Part shown: positions 42,739 through 52,699 of the stretch, in pieces
How positions within the stretch are numbered: position 1 is the stretch's first letter
Layout of the letters: every line of letters starts with the position of its first letter
Origin: Isochrysis galbana
Taxonomy: Eukaryota > Haptophyta > Isochrysidales > Isochrysidaceae
NCBI GenBank assembly: GCA_018136815.1
Contig: CM030931.1
Location: forward strand, 9,807,072 to 9,871,071
Direction: 5' to 3'
Length of the DNA stretch: 64,000 nt
Notes under the pieces: model-generated
Told to the model about the DNA's origin: nothing
The model's database searches: none
The model's input: the letters and a program-made list of their open reading frames with translations, nothing else
Program-made: the position numbers and the translations under genes

Positions 42739-43194
42739 AGTGACCGCCACTCCACCTGCAAGCGTGTGAATGAGCTGCAGCATGCGCGTGATCATGGATT
42801 GAGAGATCGCGGCGTCGTCATAGCTCGCCAAGGAGGTGCGGTTCAGGAGATGGATGTCAACTGTGTAGAGCTCCCGATTCCCCTCTCGCTGGAGGCTCTC
42901 GGCCGCGCTCTTGGTTGCCGCGGACCACGACCGTGCAAAGTCGTACTTCCAGTCGCCCAACAAGAGCTGCCGGGGGTGCTGGATGCAAAAGGCCGCGGTG
43001 GTGACCGGTGCCTCCGAAGACTCCTCAAGAGTGGCGCGGACAAGGAGGCCGCAGCGATCACGGGCGGCGGGGAGGTGTCCCCCTGGGCGGCGGCGGTGCG
43101 CGAGGGCCACGACGGGTGCGCTCAGGCGCTGCGCGCGGGTTTTTTTTTGCGTTCCTTTAGGGAATGTGTTGCGGATGCACTTGCGGCACCACAA
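42661..43194 (-). CDS. Hypothetical frame ending in the inverted-repeat tail
   Basis: An open minus frame of about 177 codons without a confirmed ATG. The stretch FARSWSAATKSAAESLQ, ELYTVDIHLLNRTSLASYDD and ISQSMITRMLQLIHTLAGG looks coding (helical, mixed composition). The final GAKCILQTPGELLASSFEAN comes from the 184 bp repeat and is shared with the frame ending at 38423. A plausible acceptor (cttgcag at about 42757-42763) lies just before the repeat-derived part, so the tail may be a separate exon. Function unknown. Confidence 0.35.
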   Translation of the reverse strand: MWCRKCIRNTFPKGTQKKTRAQRLSAPVVALAHRRRPGGHLPAARDRCGLLVRATLEESSEAPVTTAAFCIQHPRQLLLGDWKYDFARSWSAATKSAAESLQREGNRELYTVDIHLLNRTSLASYDDAAISQSMITRMLQLIHTLAGGVAVTGAKCILQTPGELLASSFEANGVEMM

Positions 43195-43850
43195 ATTGCT
43201 ACAAGTTTGACGACAAACTTGGGCAGTCAGCTACAAGAACAAGAATCCCGCAAGTTTTGCCGACAAATTTGGGCGAATTCGGCTAAAAATGTTTACCTGG
43301 CCCTAACGCTTGCTCAACGTTGGTCTTGCGAACCTTGAGCTTGACGACTCTCGCACGGTGTGTCTTCATTTCTACTTGACGGATGCTCCTGCTCCACCCC
43401 AGCATTTCGAAGCCTTGAGGAAGCTGTCGATGGGTGTGCATTGCTTGAAGGAGACCGATGTGACGAACAAGGCTGTGAAAGTCAGCTTCACCACGCCCAT
43501 TGTCGAGCAGTAGGGCGTCGCCATCGTCGACCTCCCTCGAGCGGCTCCTCTGCTCTTTGGGACCAGTGAAGCCCAAAGACTTGATCAAACCCTTCCGACT
43601 CCACGACGACTATTATGGCGACAACATGTACACCATCGATCAGAGGGCAGAGGGGCGTCGTGCGGAGCGTCGAGGAGACACTGGGTCTACTCAAGCAGCC
43701 TTCGTCAAGCCCCGTGAGCATGAACCTCGTCTTTCGTGTGCATCGGGGTACGAAGCTGCCCCAAATCGAGTGAATGGAGTCAGACCACGTGTGTGTTTCA
43801 ACATGTGAAGTGTCAAGTTGAGTCAAGCAACCTTCAGGTGACAACGAGAG
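43195..43850. other. Possible gene fragments, unassigned
   Basis: Plus frames read NVGLANLELDDSRTVCLHFY and LRKLSMGVHCLKETD to a stop at 43511-43513, and, in another phase, KPKDLIKPFRLHDDYYGDNM at about 43567-43640. Both look coding, but I found no convincing start, join or family. A near-duplicate of AAGTTTGACGACAAACTTGGGC lies at 43202 and 43250. It may be the remains of one gene. Confidence 0.25.
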
Positions 43851-45094
43851 GTATTAGCAGGGATGGGGATAATTGAACGCTTTTGGTCTTTTTTTAAATT
43901 AAAATCGGCTAGAAACTTCAACAGATACTGACATGTATGAAGAATGATGGTTGGGACATTAGACTGCTTTGAAACACTACCTCAAACTTTTATTATATGC
44001 GTGGTCGCGGCATGATGAGTGGCAATCACATGCGCACGGCGTGCAGAGGTGCATCCTCTGATTCGTCGAGATTTCGTCAGGCATATTGCACCCAGGGACT
44101 GAATGCCAAAATTAGCCAGCCCGAAAGCGCGCGCCGTAGGTGTTAAACATCGAAAATGGGTCGTGTGTGGTATTATTGTATAAATAAAATACCTATATGG
44201 ACGCTTGATGGCTCCATTCCCATTCGATTGATGTCCCAAGATTGACGGAACGACACCTCAACCCGGAGGGGCGTTAGTGCTAGTGCCAGAGGGGGGGGGG
44301 GGGGGGCGCGAGGCACCCCCCTATAGATTCCTACTCCAAGAGTAGGTTGCACGTTCTATATATTGTAAACACACCTCGTTCTCGAGGCAAATGCGACATG
44401 CAGCACCTCTCAAGGTGCTTCGCCGCTTAAGAGACACTAAAATGGGGGGGATGGGGGGTGCAAAGAATTGCTGGACCTCAGGTTGCACCTTCTCCCCCCA
44501 AAGTAACACGTAGCACTTTAACATTAGTGCGAAAACGCTGCTCGGTCATACTAGCCACACAAGGCCCCCCTTTCCTCCAGTTTCCTGTGCACCTTCAGGG
44601 GTGGGGGAGATTCGATGGCACCATGGGCTCACTTTCGCTTGGCTCCACAAAGGTCGTTTTCCTTTGGGTCTACGTGGTGTCGGCGACGCAATCAACGTGA
44701 TCGGATCATTGAAGCTGTTGTTTACATGAGAAATCAACGCTGTGGCCGACAACCCCCAATCAATCCGTTGACTGGATGCACATGTGCGGCATCAATCAAG
44801 GGCGTATTGCTACCGCCATGGACCATGGAATCCTTCGAAGACACACCGCAGACCACATGGGCACCAATCCTAAGTCCATGCTGCGGCTTCGGAACGTAGA
44901 AACTATGTCATGGCGGCCTTGCCGAGAGATGACCAGCAGAGCCATCGATTTGAGCAACGCGCACTTGCCCTGCAAGGCGTTGGGTATTGTAGTTATTGTA
45001 GTGGGCGTGCACATGTCCTTGGCCATGATGGAATGCCGCATTTCTCAAGAAGACGTTCACTTAACACGCACGTTTCAAGGGTGCAACCCCTCTG
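43851..45094. other. Intergenic, no supported gene
   Basis: Holds a G run at 44291-44306, a reduced copy of the GGACCTCAGGTTGCACC repeat at 44472, and short frames only. Confidence 0.4.
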
Positions 45095-45766
45095 TCATGC
45101 TTGCTTGGCCTTGACCACACGATAGCCGACTAACAAGATAGCTGCAACAAGGTACCAGCCCCAGCGCTGCAGCATGCTGCCCTTGCCCGCAGTTGCACCA
45201 TGATTTTGTCTTGAATGGGCAGCTCGAGTTGCACTCCAACTCGTCAGCTTCACCTCCGCTCCATCGGTAGTTGCATGAGTAATGACGAAGGCGTTGTTCC
45301 CAATCACGGCGAATTGAAGAACGCCACCCCGCGATCCAAGCCACTTCGATTCTGACAGCCACATGGAACCCCCGTGCCGTTCGCCAAACTCAAAGTCAAA
45401 GACAGGCTTCAGCTCGGGCTCTGCGATCTCGCCACCCACCTGGCCTTCAAGGGCCTTGGCCAGGTTGAAGCTCCCACTGCGTTGCTCGCTATCAAAGAAA
45501 TCAATCTGCACCTTCAGCACGTTTGAGCGGGACGACTCATCGTCAGCCAGCCGCCCATCCTCATACTCAAAGTAGGTTCCGACCAGCTTGCCTTGGTCTG
45601 ACTGCAGGCTGTATCGAGCACGCGTGGTCTCGTCACCTCGCATGCGCTCGAGGTCCCACTCTCCCTCAAGGAAGGAGTGGAAAGACCACGGGCTCACTGC
45701 GCCGGCTAGGTCCGCGAGGAGCAGCAGCGCAAAGGCGGCATACCACGCGGCCGCGCGCCTAGGCAT
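45095..45766 (-). CDS. Type I ER membrane protein with dilysine retrieval signal
   Basis: 223 residues from the ATG at 45766. The frame is open further upstream but has no ATG, and this start opens a textbook signal peptide (MPRRAAAWYAAFALLLLADL, cut near AGA/VS). The lumenal part begins FHSFLEGEWDLERMRGD and continues with alternating beta-like segments (ARYSLQSDQGKLVGTYFEYE, NVLKVQIDFFDS, FAVIGNNAFVITH), a shape that recalls lipocalin-like or ER chaperone accessory folds, but I cannot name the family. One span near the end (GWYLVAAILLVGYRVV) is followed by KAKQA, matching the KxKxx ER retrieval signal. The role is therefore in the ER membrane, facing the lumen. Its 5-prime flank is homologous to that of the gene at 48519-49323. 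Confidence 0.75.
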   Translation of the reverse strand: MPRRAAAWYAAFALLLLADLAGAVSPWSFHSFLEGEWDLERMRGDETTRARYSLQSDQGKLVGTYFEYEDGRLADDESSRSNVLKVQIDFFDSEQRSGSFNLAKALEGQVGGEIAEPELKPVFDFEFGERHGGSMWLSESKWLGSRGGVLQFAVIGNNAFVITHATTDGAEVKLTSWSATRAAHSRQNHGATAGKGSMLQRWGWYLVAAILLVGYRVVKAKQA

Positions 45767-45906
45767 TCCGGCGAGCGTGGCCCTCGGCAGCCAAGCGGGA
45801 GAGGCGAGGACAGGGCGGAGAGAGGGGTGGCGCACACGTTTTCTTTTGGTAGAGCTCCTCGGTGCCGCCGCATGAACGGCTCCGTCTGCTGCTCGCCGCC
45901 CTTGCT

Positions 45907-46402
45907 CACGTGTTAACTGTTTACTGCCGGAGCATGCAAATGGATGCTTCAAACGACATATTTCGTCCTTGCTCGCCAACGCCTTGACGGGTGCCCATGA
46001 GGTGCTGGGGGAGCCTCAGGGACATCCTTCCCCACATTCCCACCCATTTTCAACACAATAGCTCGAGATTGTAGTATGGAATCATGGAGAAAATAGGCCC
46101 GGGGGCGAAGCAGCCATTTGGATGCTTCAGTTTACCAAATAATCCACGTGTGCACGTTAGAAAGAGGTGTGAGAGGTTGAGGGGAGGGCGGCGCGGCGCA
46201 ACGGAGTGGGACTGGGAGGGAGAGGGGGGGGGGGAGGGGGGGGGGGATCGGAAAAAATTTGATCATCTCTTTCTTCTTTCTTTGCGGAAAGCGTCGCTTA
46301 TATCGTTGAACATGTCTTCCTCTCTTCTCTCACCTCAAAAAACCAAACATCGAAGCATCCATTTGCATGCTGCGCTCCCGGCAGTAAAGAGTTAACACGT
46401 GT
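45907..46402. mobile_element. Insertion of about 495 bp with 45-50 bp terminal inverted repeats
   Basis: Left end CACGTGTTAACTGTTTACTG, CCGGAGCATGCAAATGGATG and CTTC at 45907-45950. The reverse of 46350-46402 reads CACGTGTTAACTCTTTACTG, CCGG, then ATGCAAATGGATGCTTC, with a small indel. A third partial copy of the terminal motif (CATTTGGATGCTTCAG) lies inside at 46116. Flanks on both sides match 49512-49625, where the insert is absent. No transposase was seen, so it is non-autonomous. Confidence 0.75.
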
Positions 46403-46612
46403 TTGCCTCTCCTCTCGGGGTATCTAGAGCCTAGGTGTATCTTAGACTAGCCTTATAGCTGCTGGGGCGGTAGTGCTAAGATAGTACGCCGGTGCGTGGG
46501 GGCTTGTATGCGCTTTTATACACATGTGCGGTACGCATACAAGGCTCGAGTCACCTGGGCTGAGTACCCCCTCTCCCCTGAAGCACCCTACTGAGAGAAT
46601 ATAGAATCGGCG
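46403..46612. other. Duplicated 5-prime flank and intergenic bases
   Basis: CCTCTCCTCTCGGGGTATCT AGAGCCTAGG continues the homology with 49590-49625. No gene was seen. Confidence 0.5.
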
Positions 46613-47201
46613 TCAATCAGAAGAGGGCTGGCTGGGTCCAGCCCGGGACCGCGCTCTCCAAGGGCTGGTGCTGGCCCCCGTGGCTATCGCGTCCGCCGTG
46701 CGAAATTGCTGACCCACCGTATCACGGGCGTAAATGCGGGATACATCCGAGTCCCAGCGGCCGCGGGCCCTGAGTTGCTGCTCTGTGCCGCCCGCGTCCG
46801 CCAAGTCCGTCGCGCCGCCTATGCGGAAGCTATGCGCCCCGACTTCGTCGACGCGCAACTGAGACGGGAGGCGCGCCGCCAAGTGCTTGGCATATTGGCC
46901 CAAATCTGCCGTGGAAACGGGGAGTGGCGCCCTAGCTCCGTGCTTGTCTGTCGCCTGCAGGCGAAACAGAGGGCCTTCTCGCGCCCCTGCCCCCGTGGTG
47001 CCTGGCGATCACCGTGGCGTGCTCACAAGCGCTGTCCCCCGGAATGCCCGCGCCGCGGGCCAGCATGTCGAGCATTTCGGCGTCCGGCCACTGCAGACGG
47101 GCGCCTTCGCGGGCGAAGAACTCCGGGACGACTCCCTGCCTCACGGGGTCCACCGCCGAGGAGGGGCGGACCGGTCGGCAGTCGGCGGGATCACGAGGCA
47201 C
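46613..47201 (-). pseudogene. Tyrosine recombinase carboxyl end, frameshifted relic
   Basis: The downstream frame (46985-46613) reads GPLFRLQATDKHGARAPLPV, then QYAKHLAARLPSQL, GAHSFRIGGATDLADAGG and ARGRWDSDVSRIYARDT. HSFR gives the HxxR of the catalytic core, GRW the conserved Trp/His position and IYAR the nucleophile Tyr. This form is typical of eukaryotic YR retroelements (DIRS/Ngaro type) or Cryptons. Upstream in another frame (47201-46985) is FFAREGARLQWPDAEMLDML and then GDSACEHATVIARHHGG, which I cannot name but which precedes the recombinase. The first catalytic Arg is not visible. The frame break makes it a relic. Confidence 0.6.
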
Positions 47202-48518
47202 TACGGCACGAGGGCGAGGGCGAGAACAGACGGGAGGAGCACGAGGGGCGATCGGGCGATGGCGAAGAGCGTTCGGAGGACACCAGGGGAAAACGTCACG
47301 CGCGGGGGGGGGGGGGACGCGCGGGAAAATAATAGACGGGAAAGGGGGCGGAAACTCAAGGGAGCACTCGGGGGAAAGGCGGGAGGGAGGAGAAGGGAAA
47401 GGGCTTTCGCGGGGGGAGGGGGCCGATCGAGATAGCGCGAAGGGGAGGGAATCGGGGCGCTACGGACGGGGGGAGTCGCGCGGGGAACCTAGTCGGGGCG
47501 TATAGGGGGAGGCAAGTGTACAAGGCCCCTTCCTTACCCGCAACACTGTGTGCTTGTGGAAATCTGAAGAGAGGGCTGTGCAAGAAACTTTTCTTCAAGA
47601 AAAGGGAGTGTGTTGTGCGTCGAAGGAGTGCCTCTTCTGGGCTCCTAGAGGTGTCTGAGAGTGGTGTGAGTGCCGGAGCACCTCCCACCGATGTCGGGGC
47701 ACATCCATGAGGCTCGTCGGTTGGACGCGCACGCATGTTGAATGCCATTGTAAGTAAGCACTTCAACAACCATTTTTAATAATTAGCGCATGTCGGCCGA
47801 GCTCTCTACATTTCATGATGCAGTTTGAGCACCTTCTAGAATCTTAAGTGCACGATTTTATAGTGCCTAATAGAAATGGGGCACATCCATAAAGCTCATG
47901 CCTCTAGTTTAAGGACAGAACTTTCCAACCGTAATGGGAGCCGGGGGTTTGCGAGGGGGGAGATTTGTAGGGATGCATATGTGTATGTGTCTTGTGCCAT
48001 CACTTCAAGGCGTGCGGGCAGGTGCGCTGAGGGGTGTCGTGATAGTACCGGGCTAGTGGCAGTAGTGGTACTAACGCTCAGATGTTTTATGATTATTATT
48101 TCAAGTGTCAAATGCTTTTAAAACGCGCTCGGTTTGCTCTGACCAATGATTGAGCCCCGAGCTACCTTTGCGCTAGCGCCAGTTGGATTGCAGTATAGGT
48201 GACATCAAGTGACAGCTAATCAATAGCCAATGCATTGCTTGGTTGCTCTCCTTAGACCGCAAGGCCACACCATGTTCAAGTTAGCGTCGAACCACTTCAT
48301 GCCCTCGGCGGTGCGCAATGCGAGACACTGTCCTGATGTGATGTGTGTTTGATGAGTACAATGTACGCATTCTTCAACGTGAAGCAATTGGCTAATCATG
48401 TGTCTGTTGTTGCCAGACAATGCATATCCTCCAGTCGAATCTCATTGCGAGCTCACACAATTCGAGTTGCTAATGCCAAGAAGAGCAAGCAGCAAAGGTC
48501 ACGTCCATCAAGACTGAT
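47202..48518. other. G-rich then AT-richer intergenic, no supported gene
   Basis: 47280-47500 is G-rich with many open frames. After 47500 the base composition becomes balanced. Nothing is recognised. The plus frames near 48596-48889 only mirror the lumen protein exons. Confidence 0.4.
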
Positions 48519-49323
48519 TTAGAGGTCGCCCACTCCAAACTGTTCTTGCAGGCGAGAAGGCTCAAGCGCCACAAAGTCCAGAACATGTTGACGCAATGTG
48601 GAACTTGCGGATGGCACGTCTCCCTTTGCGCTTGCCTTGGCCTACGTGCACGGTTCGAAGAGAGGGATGCGTGAGCCTAAGAAGTGAAAATGCGAACCAT
48701 TGGATGAGCTTGAAAGGTCACGGGCAGCGCACCAGCTTGTCGATCGACTTCAGATCCGCTAGCACGAGTTTATTCAGAGACTCAGCTTTCGTTTTGGTCT
48801 CCCCATCAAGATCCTTTGTCGCAGATTCCATCAGCTCCTTACGGATAGAATTTTCCCAACCACGTGCAAGCTCCGACAGCTTCCCATAGTTCTCAGCTTC
48901 GGCCTATGCACGAGGTGGGCACGAGGAGACCCCTGTCAGGGGCCGCACCATGAGCTACAGCTAGATAGCTGCGCTCACCAGCTTATCAAACTCGACAGTC
49001 TGGGTCGCGCGAGAGCGCAGTGCCTCAAACTTGCCATAGAGCCTCTCGTCCTTGACCTTCTGCGCCTTGATCTTGTTGTACTCATCCATCGTCATGTAAC
49101 CCTTCGACTTGTCTGCCAGGGCGGGCGTGGGCACGACCCCAGCAGCGGCAGCGATTGTGGTGGCCATAAGGGCACGCCCGCATCCGGCGAGGATCTCACG
49201 GCGTGAGGACGCCGCGAGAGTTCGCGCCGTGAGAGCATCGGCGAAAGTGTGTTCGAAGCCAGGACGGAAGCCCAGGGCGAGGCCGATGAGCAGCAGGACG
49301 CGCATCGTTGGGCTAAGCAGCAT
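48519..49323 (-). CDS. Thylakoid-lumen helical protein, probable photosystem II extrinsic type
   Basis: Exons 49323-48979, 48903-48733 and 48641-48519 join in phase to 212 residues. The amino end stacks three signals: an ER signal (MRVLLLIGLALGF), a basic/hydroxylated transit part (TARTLAASS) and a twin-arginine lumen signal (SRREILAG...TTIAAAAG) ending ALA before DKSKGYMTMDEYNK. This layout is expected for lumen proteins of complex red plastids. The mature 140 residues are almost all helical, in segments EFDKLAEAENYGKLSELARG, KTKAESLNKLVLADLKSIDK and TLRQHVLDFVALEPSRLQEQ, as in four-helix PsbQ-prime or Psb31-like oxygen-evolving-complex proteins. The exact member is inference. The first intron begins gtgagc and the second gtgcgc. 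Confidence 0.72.
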
Positions 49324-49511
49324 CGTGTGGCGGGGTCTGTCCGAAATCCTGCTCTCCTCTCTTCCCTGCTCACTTCTCTCTTTTCTCCCACACTCCTCTC
49401 TTCTCTGGTTGGCCCGCTGCTGCGTCCCCTGCTCGATCTCTCTCTCTCTGTGCGTCGGCAAGATCTCTCGTTCACTTCGCTCCTCGCCGCCGCCAAGTTT
49501 TGTTTTCTTCA

Positions 49512-49640
49512 TCGCCGACACACGAACGGCTCCCTCCGTCTGCTGTCTGCTGCTCGCCGCCCCTGCTTCACGTCAAACGTGAAACGTGTGTGCCCTCTTC
49601 TCTCTTCAAGGGATATCTAGAGCCTGAGCGTATCTAAGGG
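49512..49640. repeat. 5-prime flank homologous to that of the ER protein gene
   Basis: GAACGGCTCC, CTGCTGCTCGCCGCCC and CACG match 45880-45910. ATCTAGAGCCT and GTATCT match 46419-46443. Both copies sit upstream of minus-strand genes. Confidence 0.75.
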
Positions 49641-49763
49641 CCTTGAATTGGTCGTGGGGGTCTTCATCGACGTAGAAGATCCAAGGTCCTTTCCGACCTT
49701 TGTCCATCTCGTCTGGGGTTGTTTCCAAGCCCAAGCCTTCGAGCTTGGAGGGTAGAAATTTCA

Positions 49764-50960
49764 TTAGAGTGGAGACGTGGAGACCTCCTCGCTCTTCATG
49801 TCCTTCTTATCTTCAGCTTGTTGTGCAAGCTGGATGATGAGGAAGGGAGTGTCTTCTGGTTCTTCCTCTTCGCCCAGAGGAGGAGGGTAGGGTTGGGGAT
49901 GGGCTTGGGGTGTCGTCTTGGGCTCCGACTGCGGGTCCGCTCTCTTGCTCTTGCGCAAGGGCGGCGAGGGTTGTTGTGTGGGATGGGATGGGGATGGGGC
50001 TTGCTGTGCCTTAATTTGGCTCTTCCCCTTGGGTCCAGCCGCTTCTGCGTATGACTTTTGGATGGGGGTGTCTTGGCTGTGCTGGAAGCCGTAAAGGCTC
50101 CAAGAATTGATGGTTGTGTGAAGTTGTGGTATTCCTGCCCATCTGAAGGTTGTAGGCATGAATATTCGTGTAAGGTACGCGCTCACAATTACAATTGAAC
50201 AGTTTCCCGTGTTGCCGCTGACGCACAAGACACACAGATTCGGATTCCCCCTGGTCTCAAGTCCAGGTTTGCAGATTTTGGTCTCGAAATTTGCGATTCG
50301 AATTTTGTTTTTGCTGTTACTATAATTGTTGGCTCGTTTAAGGTAATAAACCGGCATGACTTCGACGTCTCGTTCTGCAGTCGCTCTGCGAGACTCTCTC
50401 TCTCTCTCTCTCTCCGTCCGCCTCTCCTCGGCCGACGGCAGGAAGATTCGTCCAAAACATTCTCCGGTCCCAAGATATCTCGTGGGGGGTCTCTCCGCGC
50501 TCCGCGAGGGAAAGGACGCGATCTCGCTCCGAGATTGGCCTCGCGCCCTCCCACGCTGCCTCGCCGTGCCCTCGGTCCCTCGCCCCCCCCCGCGGCAGGT
50601 TCTTTCCCTCGGCGTGCCGTCCGTCGCCTCCGGCCCTCTTCTCTTACCTTCTCTCGATGTCATCAAATGTTCCATGACCGTCTGTTGTCTTCTCTCGTCT
50701 ATCGGTCATAGCTCCCCAACGAGATCTGCCCTCGTTGTGTCGGCCTCCCCTCTGTCGCATGTCTGAGCGTTGCTGAGTTGCCCTGGTGCTGTCCGTCCAG
50801 GTGTGGTTAGTTTTCGCCCCGTTTGGTTTAGTTTGTGTGGCTCTGTGTCCTCGAGCTTTTTGATTTTTGTAGCAACTTCGTCGGGTCCCACCGTGTTCCC
50901 AAGCGAGTCCCCCCGAGTTCCCGAGTCTATACCCCGAGTCAACGAGTCAATTGTTGCGGG
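49764..50960 (-). mobile_element. Retroelement 5-prime region with gag/ORF1-like frame
   Basis: A minus frame runs from about 50675 to 49764: HLMTSREGKRRG (shared with RLMTSKESKRRG near 37490), an Arg-rich stretch, then NFETKICKPGLETRGNPNLC (the DNA shared with 8187-8310), IFMPTTF, and SYAEAAGPKGKSQIKAQQAP followed by a Pro/Ser/Lys-rich tail. SYAEAA and a basic disordered tail are common in LINE ORF1 or gag proteins. Upstream DNA to 50960 is also repeated near 37440-37690. It is probably a truncated retroelement. Confidence 0.5.
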
Positions 50961-51374
50961 TAAAGGGGGTCCGGGGGTCCACTCCTTCTCGCTTGTACAT
51001 TCCCCCCACCGTCTAGGTTTCTCCGCGTGACTTCCCCCTTACTGTCACGCTCCGACGCCCCCTCCTCGCGTCGCCATTTAGGTTCGTCTTCCCCCCCGCG
51101 CGGAAGTCTTCCCCCCCTTCGCTCCCTTCCCCGTTTCCCCTCCCCGAGTGTTTCCCTTGTTCTCCCGGCCCCCTTTCATCCCTCTCTCTTCCCGCGTTTC
51201 CCCTCTCCCGACGCCTCTGCCATAAGGCATGCCTAGTGGATGCTTGGCTCTTCTCGTCTGATGCTGGCTCTTTGTGCTCCACAGCATGTGGCCCACCATG
51301 GGGTGAGCCAGCATGGCTGCCTTGTTGGGTGTGGCCAGGGCCACGGGCCGTGCGGCGCGACCGGGGTCGCGCTC

Positions 51375-51467
51375 ACCTGCTCGGCCTCTGTGGGCGGACG
51401 CGGTCGCTTCGCCAGCGACAGCTCCATGGGTACTGGGGGGGCTCCCGCTGCGGGGGGCCCGAAGGAG
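51375..51467 (-). repeat. Host repeat, left piece, with target duplication
   Basis: The same repeat as 41633-41830 (reversed), interrupted by the foldback element. CGAAGGAG at 51460-51467 is the left target copy. Confidence 0.8.
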
Positions 51468-52530
51468 CCCGGATGCCCCGTCAGGTCTCAGGTCATCAGG
51501 TCTTGGCGACCTGATACCTGATATCAGGTGATATCAGGACCTGATATGAGGCTGATATCAGGTGGTCCATCACTAATATTATAATATTGTAATGAGCGAT
51601 TCTAAGGTTAGGCACATCGTATGAGGGAATGGACTACGTCTAGAAGCGGAGAGAGGGTTCGTGTGGAAGCGGAGGGGAGAGCCCCCCCCCGGCGACCCCC
51701 CACCCCTCCCCCCCGGCGGGAACCCCCCGCCCTCCCCCCCGCGCGCACCCGCCTCTGCCGCTCCGCCGGAGGCGCACCCGCCCCGCACCCCTCCCTCCCC
51801 CCAGCCCGCCACTGCTGCCGCCGTTCCCGCCCGCTCCGCCGCCAGCGCGTCCCCTGCTACCTCTGCTCGCCCCACCGCTGTCCCCTTCGCAGCCGCCCGC
51901 CTCGCTGGCTCACCCGCCTCACTGCCAGCCTCGCCGCTGGGCTCGCGCCTGCCCCAGCGCCACCCCGCCTCCTCCACCTCAACACCAGTTGCCCTCCCCC
52001 CTGGCAACCAGCGTCGCCGCCACCAGCCTCGCCTCCACCCAGCCTCGTAGCCACCAGCCTCGCAGTTACTAGCCTCGCCGCCACCAGCCTCGCCGCCGCC
52101 AGCCTCGCAGTTACTAGCCTCGCAGCCACCAGCCTCGCCGCCACCAGCCTCGCCGCCACCAGCCTCACCGCCACCAGCCTCGTTACCACCAGCCTCGTTA
52201 CCACCAGCCTCGTTACCACCAGCCTCGCCGCCACCAGCCTCGCCGCCACCAGCCTCGTTACCACCAGCCTCGCCTCCAGCAGCCTCGCCGCCACCAGCCT
52301 CACCGCCTCCAGCCTCGCCTCCACCCAGCCTCGCAGCCCATCATCCATCATCACTGAGAGCCATGGCCGCTCGCTCGCGGTTCCGATGACTGCTCGCCCG
52401 TTTACTTACGTGAATTTTATTTTATTCTAAAGTTAGTAGCAATAATATCAGCCTGATATCAGGTTATCAGGTCTAGTAGGCCTGATAACCTGATATCAGA
52501 ACCTGATATCAGCCTGACGGGGCATCTAGG
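51468..52530. mobile_element. Foldback DNA element, 1063 bp, 18 bp TIRs, 8 bp target duplication
   Basis: Left end CCCGGATGCCCCGTCAGG; the reverse of the right end is CCTAGATGCCCCGTCAGG (two mismatches). Subterminal regions of about 85-100 bp on both sides carry many copies of TGATATCAGG and CAGGT variants and can fold back on themselves. The middle is GC-rich and includes the 15 bp minisatellite at 52020-52335. CGAAGGAG flanks both ends (51460-51467 and 52531-52538). It holds no transposase; the long frames inside follow the minisatellite. An 8 bp duplication fits hAT-type transposition, but the end bases are not classic hAT, so the family is left open. Confidence 0.85.
52020..52335 (+). repeat. 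15 bp minisatellite GCCGCCACCAGCCTC, about 20 units
   Basis: Units vary as GTTACCACCAGCCTC, GCAGTTACTAGCCTC and GCCTCCACCCAGCCTC. Because 15 is a multiple of three, both strands stay open (ATSLA and VAARL repeats), which should not be read as genes. Confidence 0.9.
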
Positions 52531-52595
52531 CGAAGGAGAGGTGGGGAGCGGCGGCGCGCTCCATGGCGACCAACTATAAAGTTAGTTGTCCACCG
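52531..52595 (-). repeat. Host repeat, right piece, with hairpin-family end
   Basis: CGAAGGAGAGGTGGGG, then GGCGCGCTCCATGGCGACC and AACTATAAAGTTAGTTG, continuing the repeat broken at 51467. Confidence 0.8.
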
Positions 52596-52699
52596 ATCCG
52601 AATAAGGCCGCGACCTCTTGGGACTTGGGATGGCTTTAGGATGCAATTAATCATCCGAGCTTTGGCTTTGGCTTTGGAAGGTTCCCTCACCGTCTCACC

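Noticed and set aside
42571-43338. Plus frame with an ankyrin-like stretch (LLKSGADKEAAAI)
   Set aside because: It lies opposite a more protein-like minus frame and begins inside the inverted repeat; only one weak motif is seen.
51621-52430. 269-residue plus frame and 165-residue minus frame with ATSLA/VAARL repeats
   Set aside because: Created by a 15 bp minisatellite inside the foldback element; no start context, domain or splice support.
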